Positions 1-13,403 of a DNA stretch of 64,000 nucleotides are shown piece by piece. Position 1 is the stretch's first letter. Every line of letters begins with the position of its first letter. The notes beneath the pieces are model-generated. The model was not told the origin of the DNA. It ran no database searches and worked only from the letters and a program-made list of their open reading frames with translations. Position numbers and translations under genes: made by a program. Origin of the DNA: a virus; IMG/VR virus record IMGVR_UViG_3300038361_000164, positions 43,086 through 107,085 of that record; one strand, 5' to 3'.

Positions 1-2
1 AA

Positions 3-2021
3 TTAATTGGTATGGGCATGCAAGGAATGCAGGCTGCGGCCGGTACTGGAATGGGAGCTGCTGCAGGCTTTAACATTGCAGCTGCCGCAACAGTGGAAGC
101 TGGCATGCTAAGTAGAGGAAACGCGGCTCAGCGTAGTATGGTTTTTGACATGGGTGGCGTAACAAACACAGCTAATTTTCTTACAAACAATGCTTTAAAT
201 TATGGGGAATCTTCTGCAGGATTTCTTCAAGCAGCAAATATAGCAGGAGGCGGCTCATACACTGGAGATCTTAATCAACTATACACAAACGCAGCTTCTT
301 ATTTGGGCCAAGATCCACAGAATTATTATAAACTAAGTGCTAATCAGGGAAGTATTATTGGTGGTCTATCTCCCACAGAAATAGGCGGAGCAGATTATGA
401 TAAAGCTGTAAGTATTGCAGACACACTTAGCCCAGGGCCTCATGATTCAGATACGATAGTTGGTATTTTAATGAGAAATTTGGGACATAGCGGTGCTGCT
501 GCGAGACTTTTAGTGCAACAACAATCTTCTGGAGGAGGAGCGGCTCTGTTAGGACATATGAAAACAGCTAACTTAGCCTACCAAACACAAGCAGAGATGG
601 AACCTGGAATAGTTGGATCAATTGGGGCAGGCATATCGTTAAGTGCAAATTATTTAACGAATCCATTCAGACAAATTGGCGGAGGGTTGTGAGAAGGCAC
701 TAGTTCTTTTATTTCAAATATTGCAGAAAAAACAGGAGACTTTTTTACAGGCAAAACTAGAGTCTCTGGAGAACTTACTAATCCAGAACAAAACGCCCGA
801 ATTTCAAAGCTAATTGATCAGGGTATTTCGGAATACGGCGGAGGATTAGATCGTTGAGAAAATTATGCAATGAACGCAGGACTGCGATCCAACAAAAACG
901 CTCCAAAAATGTATAATCAAGAATTATTCGAATCAAATGTTAGAGTAGGAAGGCGGCTTAGTGGGGCAGACAAACTTGATTTGTCCTCTGACGAATATAC
1001 GAGCTCACTGCTAGACTATGGTCGTAAAAGCATAAATTGAGACGAAATTATAAGTAATAAAGAATTCGAAACAGCTGAAGAATTATATGATACAGTTTCA
1101 GAGGGTAGGTATGGTGTATATTTTAGTGACTTAAATGATTATCAAGTAAAAATAATTGATTCGGAATTAAGAGGCAATACTTCTTTAAGTGAAAGATTGT
1201 ATCGCATTAGCATTGAAAGTAACACATCTTTGATGGACCCTAGAAATGATTATATCTCGAAGAAATATATAGAAGACGGTATGCCAGCAATTAGCGTGAG
1301 TAAGGCAGATTTTGTTAAAGATAGGGATGCAAAATTTAAAAAATGAAGAGATTTCAATGGAAGAAGACTTTCTGGGGATTACACTGACGAAGTTAAAGGC
1401 GCTTATGCGGAAATAGCTAAGGGTTATGAAAAAGTAAGTGGCGAGCAAACATTTGATGAGTATGAAAAATGGATGATTCATATGTCAAAGAGATTTGCTG
1501 GAGGAGATCAGGAGTTTGTGTATGCACAAGCATTCGGGGCTCTTAGAAAGTCCTTAAATCGCTATGAACTGGACGATATGCCTGTAGATGCTGATTTTGA
1601 ACAGGCAAATACTATATTACAAGAATCTGCTAAATTTATAGGCAGACATCTACCAGAATGGATGCACGGAGATAGATTAAAAATACTTATGAACGAAACA
1701 GCTCACGACATGCAAGCTTCTTTAGGTTCTGGAAAAGATCTTGTATATAAAACTTTAAGCTCTAAAGGACGCGCTAATTTCGCGGATATGTTCGACAATG
1801 AAGAAATGACTGTTGACAATCTGTTCGATGAATACGCACTTATGGAAGAGCGTAAACGAAAGATCGTGAGAAACGCACTGTCAGAAACTTCCGAAGGCGT
1901 GGCACTTGCTAATAGTTTAGTAACATCTAATGATGACGGACAAGATTCTTTACGAGCATTACAAATTTTAGCTAGCGCTGTAGATATTGACGCTAGAGCA
2001 TTGAGAACTATAAAACAATAA
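3..2021 (+). CDS. Large virion protein, C-terminal part (5' partial)
   Basis: The frame is open from the window edge to TAA at 2019-2021, with in-frame TGAs at 690, 855, 1038 and 1344 read as Trp, so the true start lies upstream. The first 230 residues are rich in Ala, Gly and Met; the rest is charged and mostly helical in character. No family is recognised. It sits directly ahead of baseplate genes, two bases before the next ATG, so a structural or injected virion protein is the best inference. Read with TGA as stop, it would fall into several fragments without start sites, which argues against separate genes. Confidence 0.8.
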
Positions 2022-2023
2022 CA

Positions 2024-4198
2024 ATGGACTTTAAAAAACCACTCATCAATGATTATACAGATTTTGAACTGTATTTAGAGGGAATAAAAATTCCCTTTAG
2101 TTCAGTAACTATACATGAATCGGAATCGGCTCCTCCTAGTCTTTCTATAAGGCTTCCGGCTAAATCTGGGGCATTAAAAATATTAGCTAAAACAGTTGTA
2201 CATTTATATGGTCCGGCGCCCAATCCTTTTACTGGAATTAAAGAAAAAATACTTTTATTTGAAGGAGAGGTAAGTGGATTTGGATACGATACAACTTCTA
2301 ACAGTTCTTCTATTTCTTTGCGTTGTCAAAGTTTATTAGCTTCTATTTATAAAGCAAAAGCCTGACCAAACGATGCGATAGTGCTTAATTCTTTTAGAAG
2401 TGCGGCTGGAGACACGCAAGCCTTTATTTTAAAAGATGTCGACACTGTGGCGGCACAGACCATTAATAAAAATGTCGATGAAACAAAAGCATTGGAAAAT
2501 ACTGTGTCAACCGTAACGAACTCTGAAAATTTATCAAACTTGTTTGGATTTACTGATATGTTATTGAAACAGTTATCAGAAGACTCTCCCGCCGAAGCTG
2601 GAGATTTTCAACAATTTCTTAATTCCATTTTTAAATATTTTGAATTACGAGATACTTCTTTTGGAGTAAATTCTCGTTCTTACAAACTTATGGATTCTGT
2701 TGTGGCATTTCCAAATCCAAATCCGGCCAGTGCTTTTCAATTAAGTTTACTTAGAGAAATAGTAAATAGAAGCGATTTTGAACCAACGAATAGACAACTA
2801 TATTTGATTCAAGGCATAATGAAATTATTGACAACTATACATTATAAAGTAATTATGCCTTCTACGTTTACTAGCGTTCCACAATCTTTTTCTGACAATG
2901 GAGGAAAAATAGGTCCTCTTCGTATGTTGCTTTTACCAAAAATGGATAATGCTCCTCCAGCACTTTGTAATGTGTTTTTTGATGAGCAGATAAAAAGCGT
3001 AGGATATTCAAGAGACATTGATAGAGAGCCAACACGTGTGATCGGTTCTATGGAATTTAATTTACCTGGGATAAACAAAGATGGAGGAAAAGAACAGTTA
3101 TACTCTCCATATACAGTTATTCCTTCTGTAACTGCACTAGATGGGGGATATACTAATTACACAGCCGAAGAAATGTATAGAGGAATACATTCTGAAATAC
3201 TACAAGTACCTGGATACTTTATTACTGCCTTGGAAAATGAATTAATAACAAAAGAAGATTTAAAACCAGGACAAGACACTTATAAGCTTATTACGGAATT
3301 TACCACTAGAGAATATTTAAAACGTAGGTTTTCTGGTAGACAGCTTTCTGTATCTTGTGAGTGATCTCCATATCGAATGATAGGTTTTCCTGGAGTTGTG
3401 TTAACAAAAGATCTTTCTATAACTGCAATTATTTCTTCCATAACTACTACTATAGATTCTAAGGGATCTATTTCATCCTCTATTGCTTTCAATAATCCAA
3501 GACCAATATTTGATCAAGAAGAAAACAATTTATTTTTACAAAAAGGTGCTGGGGACGAACTTATAAACCATTATAGTGTAGATTCATATTCTGGACTAGA
3601 TGGTGTTTTATACAATCCAGATCTTTATAGATTTGATAAGATTGGTATGGATATTTATGCTTATGCTTTGCTTGGTCAGGGCTGTAAAAGAGAAGAATTT
3701 TTAACTTTTAAAGATTCTCTTCTAAAAACTCACCCAGCTTTAACAAATTTATCAAGCGATAAAGCCCGTCGATTGGATCAGTCAATTCTTAATCTCATAC
3801 GAAATCAAGAAACTGAAGCTTTTCAGCTTTCAAATACCGCAACGATCGGACATGAGTATAATTATTTAATCTATAAATCTATTCATAAACTAAGAATTTT
3901 AAATAAACAATCTGATATACAAAGAACACAGTTGTTGGTTAACTGGAGAAATTTACTTACTAAAAAAGAATATGAAAATTATTTATCCATAACTGGTACT
4001 ATCTCTGATTACAAAAAACCTTCGGAGATATTTACCAATACTGAAGATGTTCAAAAGGCAATCCAAAGTGACATAGATAAAGAATCTCTTGATACAGATA
4101 TTTTTAAACCGTATAATTTAACTAGATACCTTCACGTCAAAGAGGCGATGAAGGGTTTCATAGCAGAACAAAACACTAAATCTATAGGAGTAATTTAA
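2024..4198 (+). CDS. Baseplate hub-like structural protein
   Basis: 724 residues with TGA as Trp at 2363 and 3362. The N-terminal 110 residues (FELYLEGIKIPF, PSLSIRLP, then LLFEGEV) resemble the beta-barrel start of phage tail hub or late-control-D proteins, where an epitope domain is followed by a 'flux' of short strands. The rest is not recognised. It overlaps the next gene as TAATG, indicating translational coupling within a baseplate operon that continues to gp25-like and J-like genes. The hub assignment is an inference from pattern and context; a different baseplate component is possible. Confidence 0.75.
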
Positions 4199-5358
4199 TG
4201 ATAGATTTTTCATATCCAACTTCTAATAGTTCCACCTCTCCGAGTGCTAAGGCTGAACATATAAAAAACGGCGGCTCCATGACTAATGATTTTCCAGATG
4301 TAGATTATACTTTAAGATTGTTAGGAAATACTAATCTTCCAGAATTAAAACCAAAAACAGGACCTTCGGATTTAGAGGAAATTATTAACGATAGTACAGA
4401 AGCTGGGGCCACTATTATGGTGTTGGGCGATTCTGGGGAAATTACACATAGAACTAATAAATTTTATTTAACAGGTTTTAACTATTCCTTCAAAGAAAAG
4501 GCACAGGTTACAGAAACTTTAAATGCACCGGTTCTTTCTTTCTTCGATGACAGTGTAAAAATCTATAATTTTCAAGGAAGTGTAGTAGACTACGCAAGTC
4601 AAGATGCTTTCTTTCCTGGTAAATATTATCATGCAAGTAGTTTAACAAAACTATACAACGATGTAATACGTGGTACAAAACTTGTACAAAATAAACGAAT
4701 TGCAATCATGAGAATTGCTAATCATTTAATATATGGTTATCCTTTAAATTTTCAATTACAGCACAACGCTAGTAGAGATAAATTGGCAAGCTTTTCTATG
4801 GCTTGAGTAGTCGCAACACATACCTTAAGTTTGGCAGGTGTGGTGACTGAAAAAGACTTAGAAAGCATGTACATACCTGCATTATCAGACGATCCAATTA
4901 TTACAAAATACTTTAGAAGCATGAACGAGGTAATAGAGTCTATTGATAATTTATTAAACTTTAGTAAATGAAATGAATCTTTAGCGTATTTAGGTAGATT
5001 AAGTACCGTAAGCCCAAGTCAACTACAGTTGGAATTATCGTCTGAAGTGACTACCTTTGTTCCTAGTGATATAGAAATTAAAATAGAAACAGCAAGGCAA
5101 GTGATTGGCAGTAGAATTGGAATAGCCCCAGATTCAGATGGTACAGAGATTTCCCCTGTAATTTATAAATATTTCACAGGTGGTACTTCTGATTTAGATA
5201 GTTTTTTTGGAGATATGAGCACTAGGTGGGAACAGTATACTACTAACGCTAGTTCTATTGCAAGTGATGAAGCCTTTTCAAAATTTCAAGGACAAACTGT
5301 TTTGCTTGAAAACATTAGAATAGAATTAGAAATCATTAAAAGACAATATCAGGTGTAA
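4198..5358 (+). CDS. Baseplate/tail protein of unknown family
   Basis: 386 residues; starts in the TAATG overlap with the hub-like gene and reads TGA as Trp at 4804 and 4969. A central part (about residues 90-200) has alternating strand-like segments, including FYLTGFNYSFKEKAQV and a Tyr/Phe-rich stretch; the C-terminus is helical and charged. I do not recognise the family. Position between a hub-like gene and a sigma-like gene in a run of coupled genes suggests a tail or baseplate part. Confidence 0.75.
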
Positions 5359-5360
5359 CT

Positions 5361-6083
5361 ATGGGTAGAAAAGAGCAAGAATTAAGATTATTTGAACTAT
5401 ATAGAGATGGGGACCAGGAAGCAAAAAAGGAACTTTTAAGTTCTTTGAAGCCACTAATAAGAAGTCAGGCGCAGAGATTTGCTGGATCAGGATTGCCTCA
5501 AGTAGCTGTTGAATTAGAAGGAGTAAGACTGGCCTCAGAGGCAATAGACACTTACAATCCTAAACAGTTTAACACTCAATTAAATACGCATGTAGTTAAT
5601 CGTTTAAAAAAACTAAGCAGATTTGTGACTAACTATCAAAACATAGGACACATCCCTGAACCACGAGCTTTAATGATTGGAAAATATCATAATATATTTG
5701 AAAACTTAGAAGCTGACAAAGGTCGAGAACCTACACAAGCAGAGCTCTCTGATGCCCTTCATGTTAGTATTGCTGAGATAGAGCGTTTGCAATCAGAACT
5801 TCGAAAAGATTTATCAATGACTGTCGAGGATGATTCTGATGCTGGAGGTTTCTACTTCTATTCAGATACTACTACAGCAGACCCAAAACTATTACAGGCT
5901 TTAGAATTTGTTTATTTTGATGCAGATAATATTGATAAAAAAATATTAGAATATACGTTTGGAATGGGAAACACTCCAAAACTATTATCTGGACAAATTA
6001 TATCAAAACTAAGAATAAGTGGAAATGAGCTGAGAACTAGAAAAGCGGCCTTAGGAAAAGAAATTAAACAACTAATAAAATAA
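5361..6083 (+). CDS. Sigma-70-like RNA polymerase sigma factor
   Basis: 240 residues. The N-terminus (LFELYRDGDQEAKKELL..LKPLI) matches the opening helix of sigma region 2. A segment around residues 65-100 (AIDTYNPKQFNT...RLKKLSRFV...IPEP) resembles regions 2.2-2.4. GREPTQAELSDALHVSIAEIERL (about 122-144) is a typical region 3 pattern. The C-terminal 70 residues would take the place of region 4 but are divergent. Such a protein would direct an RNA polymerase to promoters, and this phage encodes a fused polymerase at 49211. It lies among baseplate genes and overlaps the next start by TAATG. The gene has no Trp codon of either kind. Function is inferred from motif pattern. Confidence 0.72.
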   Translation: MGRKEQELRLFELYRDGDQEAKKELLSSLKPLIRSQAQRFAGSGLPQVAVELEGVRLASEAIDTYNPKQFNTQLNTHVVNRLKKLSRFVTNYQNIGHIPEPRALMIGKYHNIFENLEADKGREPTQAELSDALHVSIAEIERLQSELRKDLSMTVEDDSDAGGFYFYSDTTTADPKLLQALEFVYFDADNIDKKILEYTFGMGNTPKLLSGQIISKLRISGNELRTRKAALGKEIKQLIK

Positions 6084-8155
6084 TGCCTACCTTAGATCAA
6101 ACATATACTACCGTAAAAACAGCACTTGGTTTAACCTCTGAAAGTTCGTGTGAATATTCAGAAATATTACAATCTATACGAGAACAAACCAAAGATCTAG
6201 CAGATGAAACAAAAGAAGCTGTAGACCTTATTTCAGCCAAATCTATGGGAAATTTTCTTGGCGTATTTGGCGTACTAATGAGTGATTTGTTTTCAGGAGC
6301 CGGCAACGCAATGGTAGAACTTACTGTTGATAAAATGTTATTTGAAAATGTTCTATCCGCCACCGTGGCAGCAGTTACTATGGCAATTACAGCTATACCT
6401 AGTTTCGAGATCATCTTAATTTATTTAGCTGCAAAACAACTAAGTGTTTCTTTAACACAGCGTATACAATTATCAGAAATTTTAGTTCGAGAGTTGGGAT
6501 ATTTACTGGCATTTATGGATGCTTTAGGAGATTTATTTGATTCAGATTTTAGAGATATTGCTTTTCCTGAAATAACTAAAAGTCTGGGACATGTTAAAAC
6601 AGCAAGTAGATTAGTAGCTTCTGAATATATAAAAACAGTTTCTAATGATACCACTGAAAAGCTGTCTTTAAATGTTTCTAATCTAGACATAGCGAAGAAT
6701 GAAATAAATTTAGCAATTGATGACCTTACTGGTGGAAATTATTCAGTATTTTCCAACGAGTTAGTTAAAATTCACAATGAGTATGGTTTAGAGATTCCAA
6801 CTATTACTAACAGCTTGGCCACGAGTTCTAACTTTTTTGAAGGCTTGTCCGATTATATGACTGGATTAAAAACAGCGATTAAAGATAAATATTACGGAGA
6901 CAATTTTAAAGAAAATAGACAAACAATTGTGACGGGGCTATTGCGTAAAGTATTTAATGTGTTCCCAGAATTTATTAGACTTGTTTTATTAAAGGAAATT
7001 GTTTCAGAATCTACGGATATTTTAATTAAAAAATTCCCAGTATGGCTTTCTTTAAATGCATCGAATAGGGAGGAGATCAATAAAAGACTCAAAATACCAG
7101 ACACAATTATTGATAATATCTTTCCAGAAATTAGAACAAAAAATGTAGATCCATTCTTTACTGATAACAAAACTAAAGATTTAACTTGGTTAGTATTAAT
7201 GATGGCTGGGAAAACAGCAGAGGCGGCACTATTGCTATTTCCTACTAATTGGGAATTTTTAAACGCAGCAGCCGGCATTGGGAGATCGATTCTTTGACCT
7301 GCACACCTTAACTTATTAAAAGTAAAAAACACGATGCAGACTTTTATCGCTACGGAAGAGGATAAAAGCTTTTTAGATATTCAAGGTCACAAAGTTTCTT
7401 GAAACACAGACTTAGTAGGTGCTAGAAATTTATTAAATCTTATTATAGGCGATCAACAGCTTTCTGTTACTATTGGTGGAACAGCTTACGAGTTTAATCC
7501 AACCGCAACTTTGTCAAGTTTTAGTCAAGCCACTCTTGCTTTGGATTCTTTGGAGAGCTATATTGTAGAAAAACACACAGCTCCAAAAGAGCCTGGTGAT
7601 ACAGCGTTTGAGTTAGCCCAACGTTTTTTAGGTCCTCTATCTTTTGATGTTGTAATACTTCTCACTCAATCACCATATTTCACAGCGGGAGTTCAATCTA
7701 TACGAGTTGCTCTTAACGAGCAGATAACTAAAGATGCCGAAGAACTTGTTTTGGCTAATAACTTAATACACAAAATAGAAGCTATTGCTTCGTTTCCAGC
7801 TTTGCGAAGAATTTTAGAAGAATTGTTGGAAGGGTTAGGAGATAAACTAAACATAGCTAATATTAATGAAACGCTAAAAAAGGGAGACTTATCTGGATTG
7901 GTTGACGTATTGGACGACACTGCCAGAGCAACAGAAGGTATTGGTTTTATCAAATGTTTATCAGAAAAAGAAGGAGTGAATATCGCTTTTTTAGAGAATT
8001 GAGGAAAATTTTTTGGAATTAGCTTGGAAAAGGGCTATGGAATAGATAAATTAAAGGAATGGGTTTCTTATAAAGATAAAAGTTTAGCTGCGTTAAGTGA
8101 TAAGTATCAAGTATTACAATCAGCTGAAAAACAAGTAGAGGAGTTAATGGCATAA
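6083..8155 (+). CDS. Virion structural protein with hydrophobic segment
   Basis: 690 residues with TGA as Trp at 7295, 7400 and 8000. A hydrophobic stretch around residues 50-120 contains two or three possible membrane-spanning or buried helices (NFLGVFGVLMSDLF, VLSATVAAVTMAITAI, FEIILIYLAA). The remainder is helical and charged. No family is recognised. It is coupled by TAATG to both neighbours, between the sigma-like gene and the gp25-like gene. It could be a tail or baseplate protein, or a virion protein that contacts the membrane on entry. Confidence 0.75.
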
Positions 8156-8601
8156 TGGCCGGATTACGAGATATAAAATTAATTAAAAATCTTGCGGGAT
8201 CAGATTACTTACAGTACACATTAGATGGTGCTGGGGAACTGGCCAGTGGCACCACTTTGCTCAAACAGCGTTTAGCTAAAATGATGCTCACAAAAAGAGG
8301 ATCTAACTTCTTTGACAGTAGTTACGGCAGTGAAATCGCTAGCTTTTTTGGAACTACAACACATCCTGGCCAAGTTGATGCTTTAAAGGAAATGTTTCCA
8401 GTTTATTTAGTAAAACTAGTAGAAGATGTAAAGCTTCAACAAGAAAAAATGGAAATTGATGGAATTGTATTAGAGCCGGAAGAAACCGTAGTCGATATTA
8501 CATTAGATAATATTATTTTCGATGCCGTTGTCGGTGGTTGAATTATTAGTTTGTCCATTATTACCGCGACAAACAGCACTGTCGCAATTACATTGCCATA
8601 G
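8155..8601 (+). CDS. Baseplate wedge protein, gp25/W-like
   Basis: 148 residues, ending in TAG, with TGA as Trp at 8539. Residues 30-60 (LLKQRLAKMMLTKRGSNFF followed by SSYGSEIASFF) match the T4 gp25/GPW pattern, where a helix leads into RxG...YG. These proteins form the inner baseplate wedge and seed sheath assembly in contractile-tail phages. The following gene is J-like, the normal partner order. With a standard code the protein would lose its last 20 residues, ending directly after VVGG. Confidence 0.85.
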
Positions 8602-8609
8602 GAGTATTT

Positions 8610-11600
8610 ATGAATCAAATAGAAATTGTTAATTTAATAAAAGAAAAATTAAAAGAACAAAACATTAATGTTAGTGATGGAAGTGTAATTTCTGACATAT
8701 TAGTTAATCCAATAAGCCACGCTTTAGCGGATTATCAAGTAGAGCACGATGCGATTATCGCAAGACAAACTGTTAGCGATTTATCTCTGTTATCAGAAGG
8801 AGAGCTGGACGCTGTTGCTGCTAACTTTATGGTTTATAGAACAGCCGGAACCAAGTCCTATGGATACGTAAAAGCATCCTTTACTGCTCCACGTCCATTT
8901 AAATTATCTAAGGGTACAATTTTAGTAAGTAGTGGTGGAGTAGAATTCGAAACTCTAAGTGATTTTTATATCTCCCAAGTTCAGATGCAACTAAACAGCA
9001 GCGAATATCCTTTATATGATACTGGAAACTTATTAATCCAAGCCAAGGAGGCCGGTCTAAATGACGTTGAGGTTGGAACTCTTTTCACTATTAGAGGAGC
9101 CTCACAAAGTTCTCCTGTAAAGATTGTCAATGTTGCCAGTTTTATTGGAGGTTCTTTACGAGAGGATAACGAAACATTTTTTAACAGAATAAGAAACACT
9201 GTTTTAAACTATTCATTAGCATCACCAGATGCTATCAAAAACGGCATACAGGATTTAATTGATTCTGTTATAGACGTAGAGGTAGTGGGTGCTGGGCATG
9301 ATCGCATGATCCGAGATTTAACCACTAGTTATACTCAATTTACAACTTATAGATCTGAAGATTTTTTACACACATATTCCGGAATGCATACTGGAAAATA
9401 CGATAAAAAGCACACAGCATTCTTAGGCTACTTTACAGATTCAGATGAGTCAGATACTGTCTCTAGTCCAGATCCTGGAGCATGATCTCAGGAATTTTCA
9501 AATGCCATGTATGAGGGAATGTATTTACTTGCAGACACTGATTATATTGAATCATCATTAGAATTTTATGTGAGAGAACTTTTTGATTATAGTGCGGCCG
9601 AAGATCCACTGGCTATTATGATGATATCTGGTATGTGACAATTTCATGATGGGGTGCGGCTAGACCAAAATCCGCAATATGTGGATGAATTTGGTATAGA
9701 CATCGCTAACAACCGATTACGACTTGGAAAAGTAATTGACGAAAGTAGTATAACTGAAGAAATATCTATTGTTTTAAGCGAATTAACAAGTATTTATGAA
9801 TTAATAAATTCCGGTAATCCGACAGAACAAGATTTAGGGAATGAACAATTGGGAGTTTTACTTAATAACACTTATTTTAATAATGTGTCTCCTATTTTCC
9901 ACAAACAATTAGATCAGCATACTGGCATTGAAATTAATTTAACAATGGCTACAACAGATAATACTGATGATGGTGAAATGTGTTATATAACAGTATTGAG
10001 AAATTCTGTAGTTTATAAACCACATGATGGGTATGGTCTTGCTTGGAGAAAACAACCAGCTTATTTAGTTAGAATTAATGGTTATTTAATAGACTCCGGA
10101 GCAACTTATCCTGGTGCATCTAATCAGCTTTTATTAGATACCGCACAATTTGTAGAAGAGTATCAAACAGATTTTGATGACAGTTGGTTTGGTGTAGGTT
10201 TGCCGAAAGCTTACTGAAAATACAATGTTTACTTAGTAGATAATGATATTTTACAAGATGAGGTTTGAGTAGGTAGAGATCAGCTTTGAGACCAAACAGG
10301 TGGAACTAACCAGTTTCTACAAGCTGCAAAAGTTTGGATTGTTCCAGATGTAACTTATGGATTTAAATTAAAAGTCTTTCCAAAACTTGGTTTCCAAGGT
10401 TGGATTTGGGATAACGATTCCGGCAGTTATGATGTTACCGCTTCTTTAGTTATAGATAGGGGTACTACCTATCCTCCTTATATTCCTGTATCTGGAGATG
10501 CTATAACGAGTGATACCGGAACAGGTGTAATTACTAGTTATAAAAATCATTTTGGAGTGGCAGTAGCTGAAACGCGAAACAATGAATGATATTTAGATAA
10601 CTTAACTATCAGTTCTTTTGAAGAATCTTTTTCCATGCACTTATTTAAAATGTATTTAGCTGGGCAGTACTTCACTCCAGGCTCTTCTGCTGTTTTAAAT
10701 TACTACGGAATAGGATATGATCCTGTACAATACGCTCTCAATGGTGAAGGCCATAGCAAAGTAAGAGCTCTAGTTTATAATCAAACTACAGCCGCTTGGG
10801 AAAATATTGGAACCAATACCTATACAATTGACAATATAGGAAGCAACACTGCTTTAGCTAAGCTTACTAAAACTGTCACAGGTTTGAGTGATTATTTAGA
10901 TGCTGATAATTACATTTATATTGCGGCAGCGGCCATAAACAGTGGTTCTGCTTTTCCTAATGACACAGAACATAGTTTACGTACTTACTATGTCGAAGTA
11001 AATAACGGATCCGAACTAGCTATGCATAGAGGAAACGCTTGAGATATTTACGTACACGATCCACTAAGTATTGTGGAAGGCTCTGTGGTAGGATCTGTTA
11101 CAGGAAATACCTTAAACTTACAGGCACTTACGGGAACCCATAACCACATTCAAACCATTACAAGTGTGAGAGAATTTATTTCTCAAGTAGAGTTTGATGC
11201 CAGTTCTTATGTTGTTACAAATAATAATACAGGTGCTACCTTTTCAAAAAATGCAAACTATACATTAACATTTGATTTAGATGACATGACTGGAACTCTT
11301 ATAGAAGTAAGTTATAGATATCTTGGAAGTGGAGATGTCATAGATACATACATTAACGATGTAAGTAGAAGATACCCATCGGCAGACCAATTAGTAAAAG
11401 TAATGCCTCCTACTATAATTCAAGTTACAAAACTAGAGTTTTCAGGATCTTTGAGTGTTGGAGAAGCAACTGATGTAGTTGCGAGCTATTTTAATGCACT
11501 AACAGCCCTTACTTTCGACAAGTCGGATTTGATAAGTTACCTGTATGATAATGGAGCTACCTATGTAAATGTAGACATGGACATTAATGCTATTGAGTAT

Positions 11601-11717
11601 GATCCGGTGTTTGTAAAAACAACTGTAAGAGTTGCCTCTACTTATACAATTCCTATTGCGAATGTGAGCAGATTTTATACACATGTAAACTATTTAACAG
11701 GTATCTCTAAAGTATAA
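8610..11717 (+). CDS. Baseplate J-like protein, long
   Basis: 1,035 residues, with seven TGA Trp codons (9483, 9636, 10215, 10266, 10287, 10587, 11040). The first 300 residues match gpJ/T4 gp6-like proteins: an N-terminal helix (NLIKEKLKEQ), SLLSEGELDAVAANF, then SLREDNETFFNRIRNT and SPDAIKNGIQDLI, the signature of the family's core. The C-terminal 650 residues are beta-rich and unrecognised and may be peripheral baseplate domains. The length is well above common gpJ (300-450 residues). A good ribosome site (GGAG, 8601-8604) precedes ATG 8610. Confidence 0.85.
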
Positions 11718-13402
11718 TGAGTTTTAACCCACAACCAGTTATAAGTACAGATCGAATACTAGATAGTCTCGGTTCTTTTTATAATAACTTAGACGAAGCT
11801 ACTAAAACTACACTGAAAGAATATTGATCAGCAGTATACACAGGTGTTGAGGGGTTGTTGTTTGAACTTTTTCAAGCAGATTTAACTACGTATTTGCAAC
11901 ATACTACTGGGTATTTAGAACATGCTTATCAGTCATATAATATTGTTTTCACAGGAAATAATATAAATATTGATACAACATTTTTAGATATCCCAACTAC
12001 TCTTTCTGGGTCACCTTCAGCTACAGTACTTAATGGGGAGTCTTATGCTTATAAAATAAGTGCCATAACAGATTTTGGAGAAACACCTGTTTCAAACTCA
12101 ATTGTAGTAATTAGTGGAGGAACGGATCTTAGTGCTAATAATATAAATTTAGGATGGGGCGCTGTTACAGGAGCCTCTCACTATAATGTATATGGACGTA
12201 CAGTTGGAGGCACTTTAGCTTTATTGGATTCAGTAGAAACAAATTCTTACACTGATGTGGGAATTACAGCACTAACTAGAACATTGCCAGCAACCAATAC
12301 AGCTGTAAAGACTTTTAGATATCAACTTGGCGATGAAAGAGCTTATGTGTCTATTCCCACTCTAAGTGGTTACACAACTTCTCAAGTATTAACAGAGCAG
12401 ACTCACTATGAAGTAGAAGATTTACATAAAATAAAGTTTTTACAAAACCTACATAAAGTCAAGTTCGACGTAACACAAGAAGTTAGTGGCGATAGTTTTA
12501 TAATTAATAATGTTAAAGGACGATCTATAACCCTTAAACGAGGTGTTAGGTATGTATTTGTATTAACTACAATAGATAATTTTGCTCTTACAAGTGTTGG
12601 AAGTAATTTAACAACGCCCGGCACTTCGACTACTGTTGATTATACTCCAACAGCCTTAACTCCAGATACTATTTATTATAACAACCCCTCTGGTTCTTTA
12701 GCAATTAGTGTGGTAGATGATATTTCTAATGTTATTTTTTATAGAGCAGAGCAAGAACCATTACAGGCTGGAGAAAAGTTTTTAGCCTTATCTGGATATA
12801 GTTTATTGCCATCCTTATTTAGTATATACTTTCCAGGGTTTGGTGCGGATACTCCAGAAGATGTTGTTTTAAATAATCACTATCAACCATACGCCAGTGG
12901 TTATGCTACAGGTGCGTTAACTTATACTCAAAAACGCTTAGCATATGCAACTCATTTAAAGAACTGGTCATATGCCTATTCCTCTAAGTTAAGGTCTTCA
13001 CCTACAGTTTCAAATTTGGAAGCTGCGTACTCCTTAGTAAAAGGACTTCCTTTTGTATATGAATCGGGAGTAATATCTTCTATTACAAATATAAGTAATT
13101 ATAATTATGTTGATGTTTTGTTATCTGATAATACAACACAAACTTATGAAATTACAGATAGTTTACTTTTAAACATAGTAGATGGTCAGTCGGTATCTAA
13201 ATTTGATGTTATCTGTTCTGGAATCAGTTTAGTAGATTATTTGATAGACGAATATACTGTTTCTGGTTATATGACAAAAACAGGAAGTGTATTAGAATTC
13301 GATGTAGGTATAGATCATATAAATGAATTAGGAGTAACTCCTAAATTTATTGAGAAACTAGATTTAACTGTGCGCTCTAAAAATCTTGATGGGGAGTTTT
13401 AA
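11717..13402 (+). CDS. Tail/baseplate protein with Fn3-like domain
   Basis: 561 residues beginning in a TAATG overlap; TGA is Trp at 11825. Residues about 95-190 (YAYKISAITDFGET..S, then LGWGAVTGASHYNVYGRT) form a fibronectin type III-like fold pattern; phage tail proteins often display such domains on the particle surface. The rest is beta-rich and not recognised. Its place after the J-like gene fits a baseplate-to-fibre connector, which is an inference. Confidence 0.78.
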
Positions 13403-13403
13403 A

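Noticed and set aside
1185-1481. 98-residue antisense frame
   Set aside because: Lies opposite a continuous coding frame, with no ribosome site.
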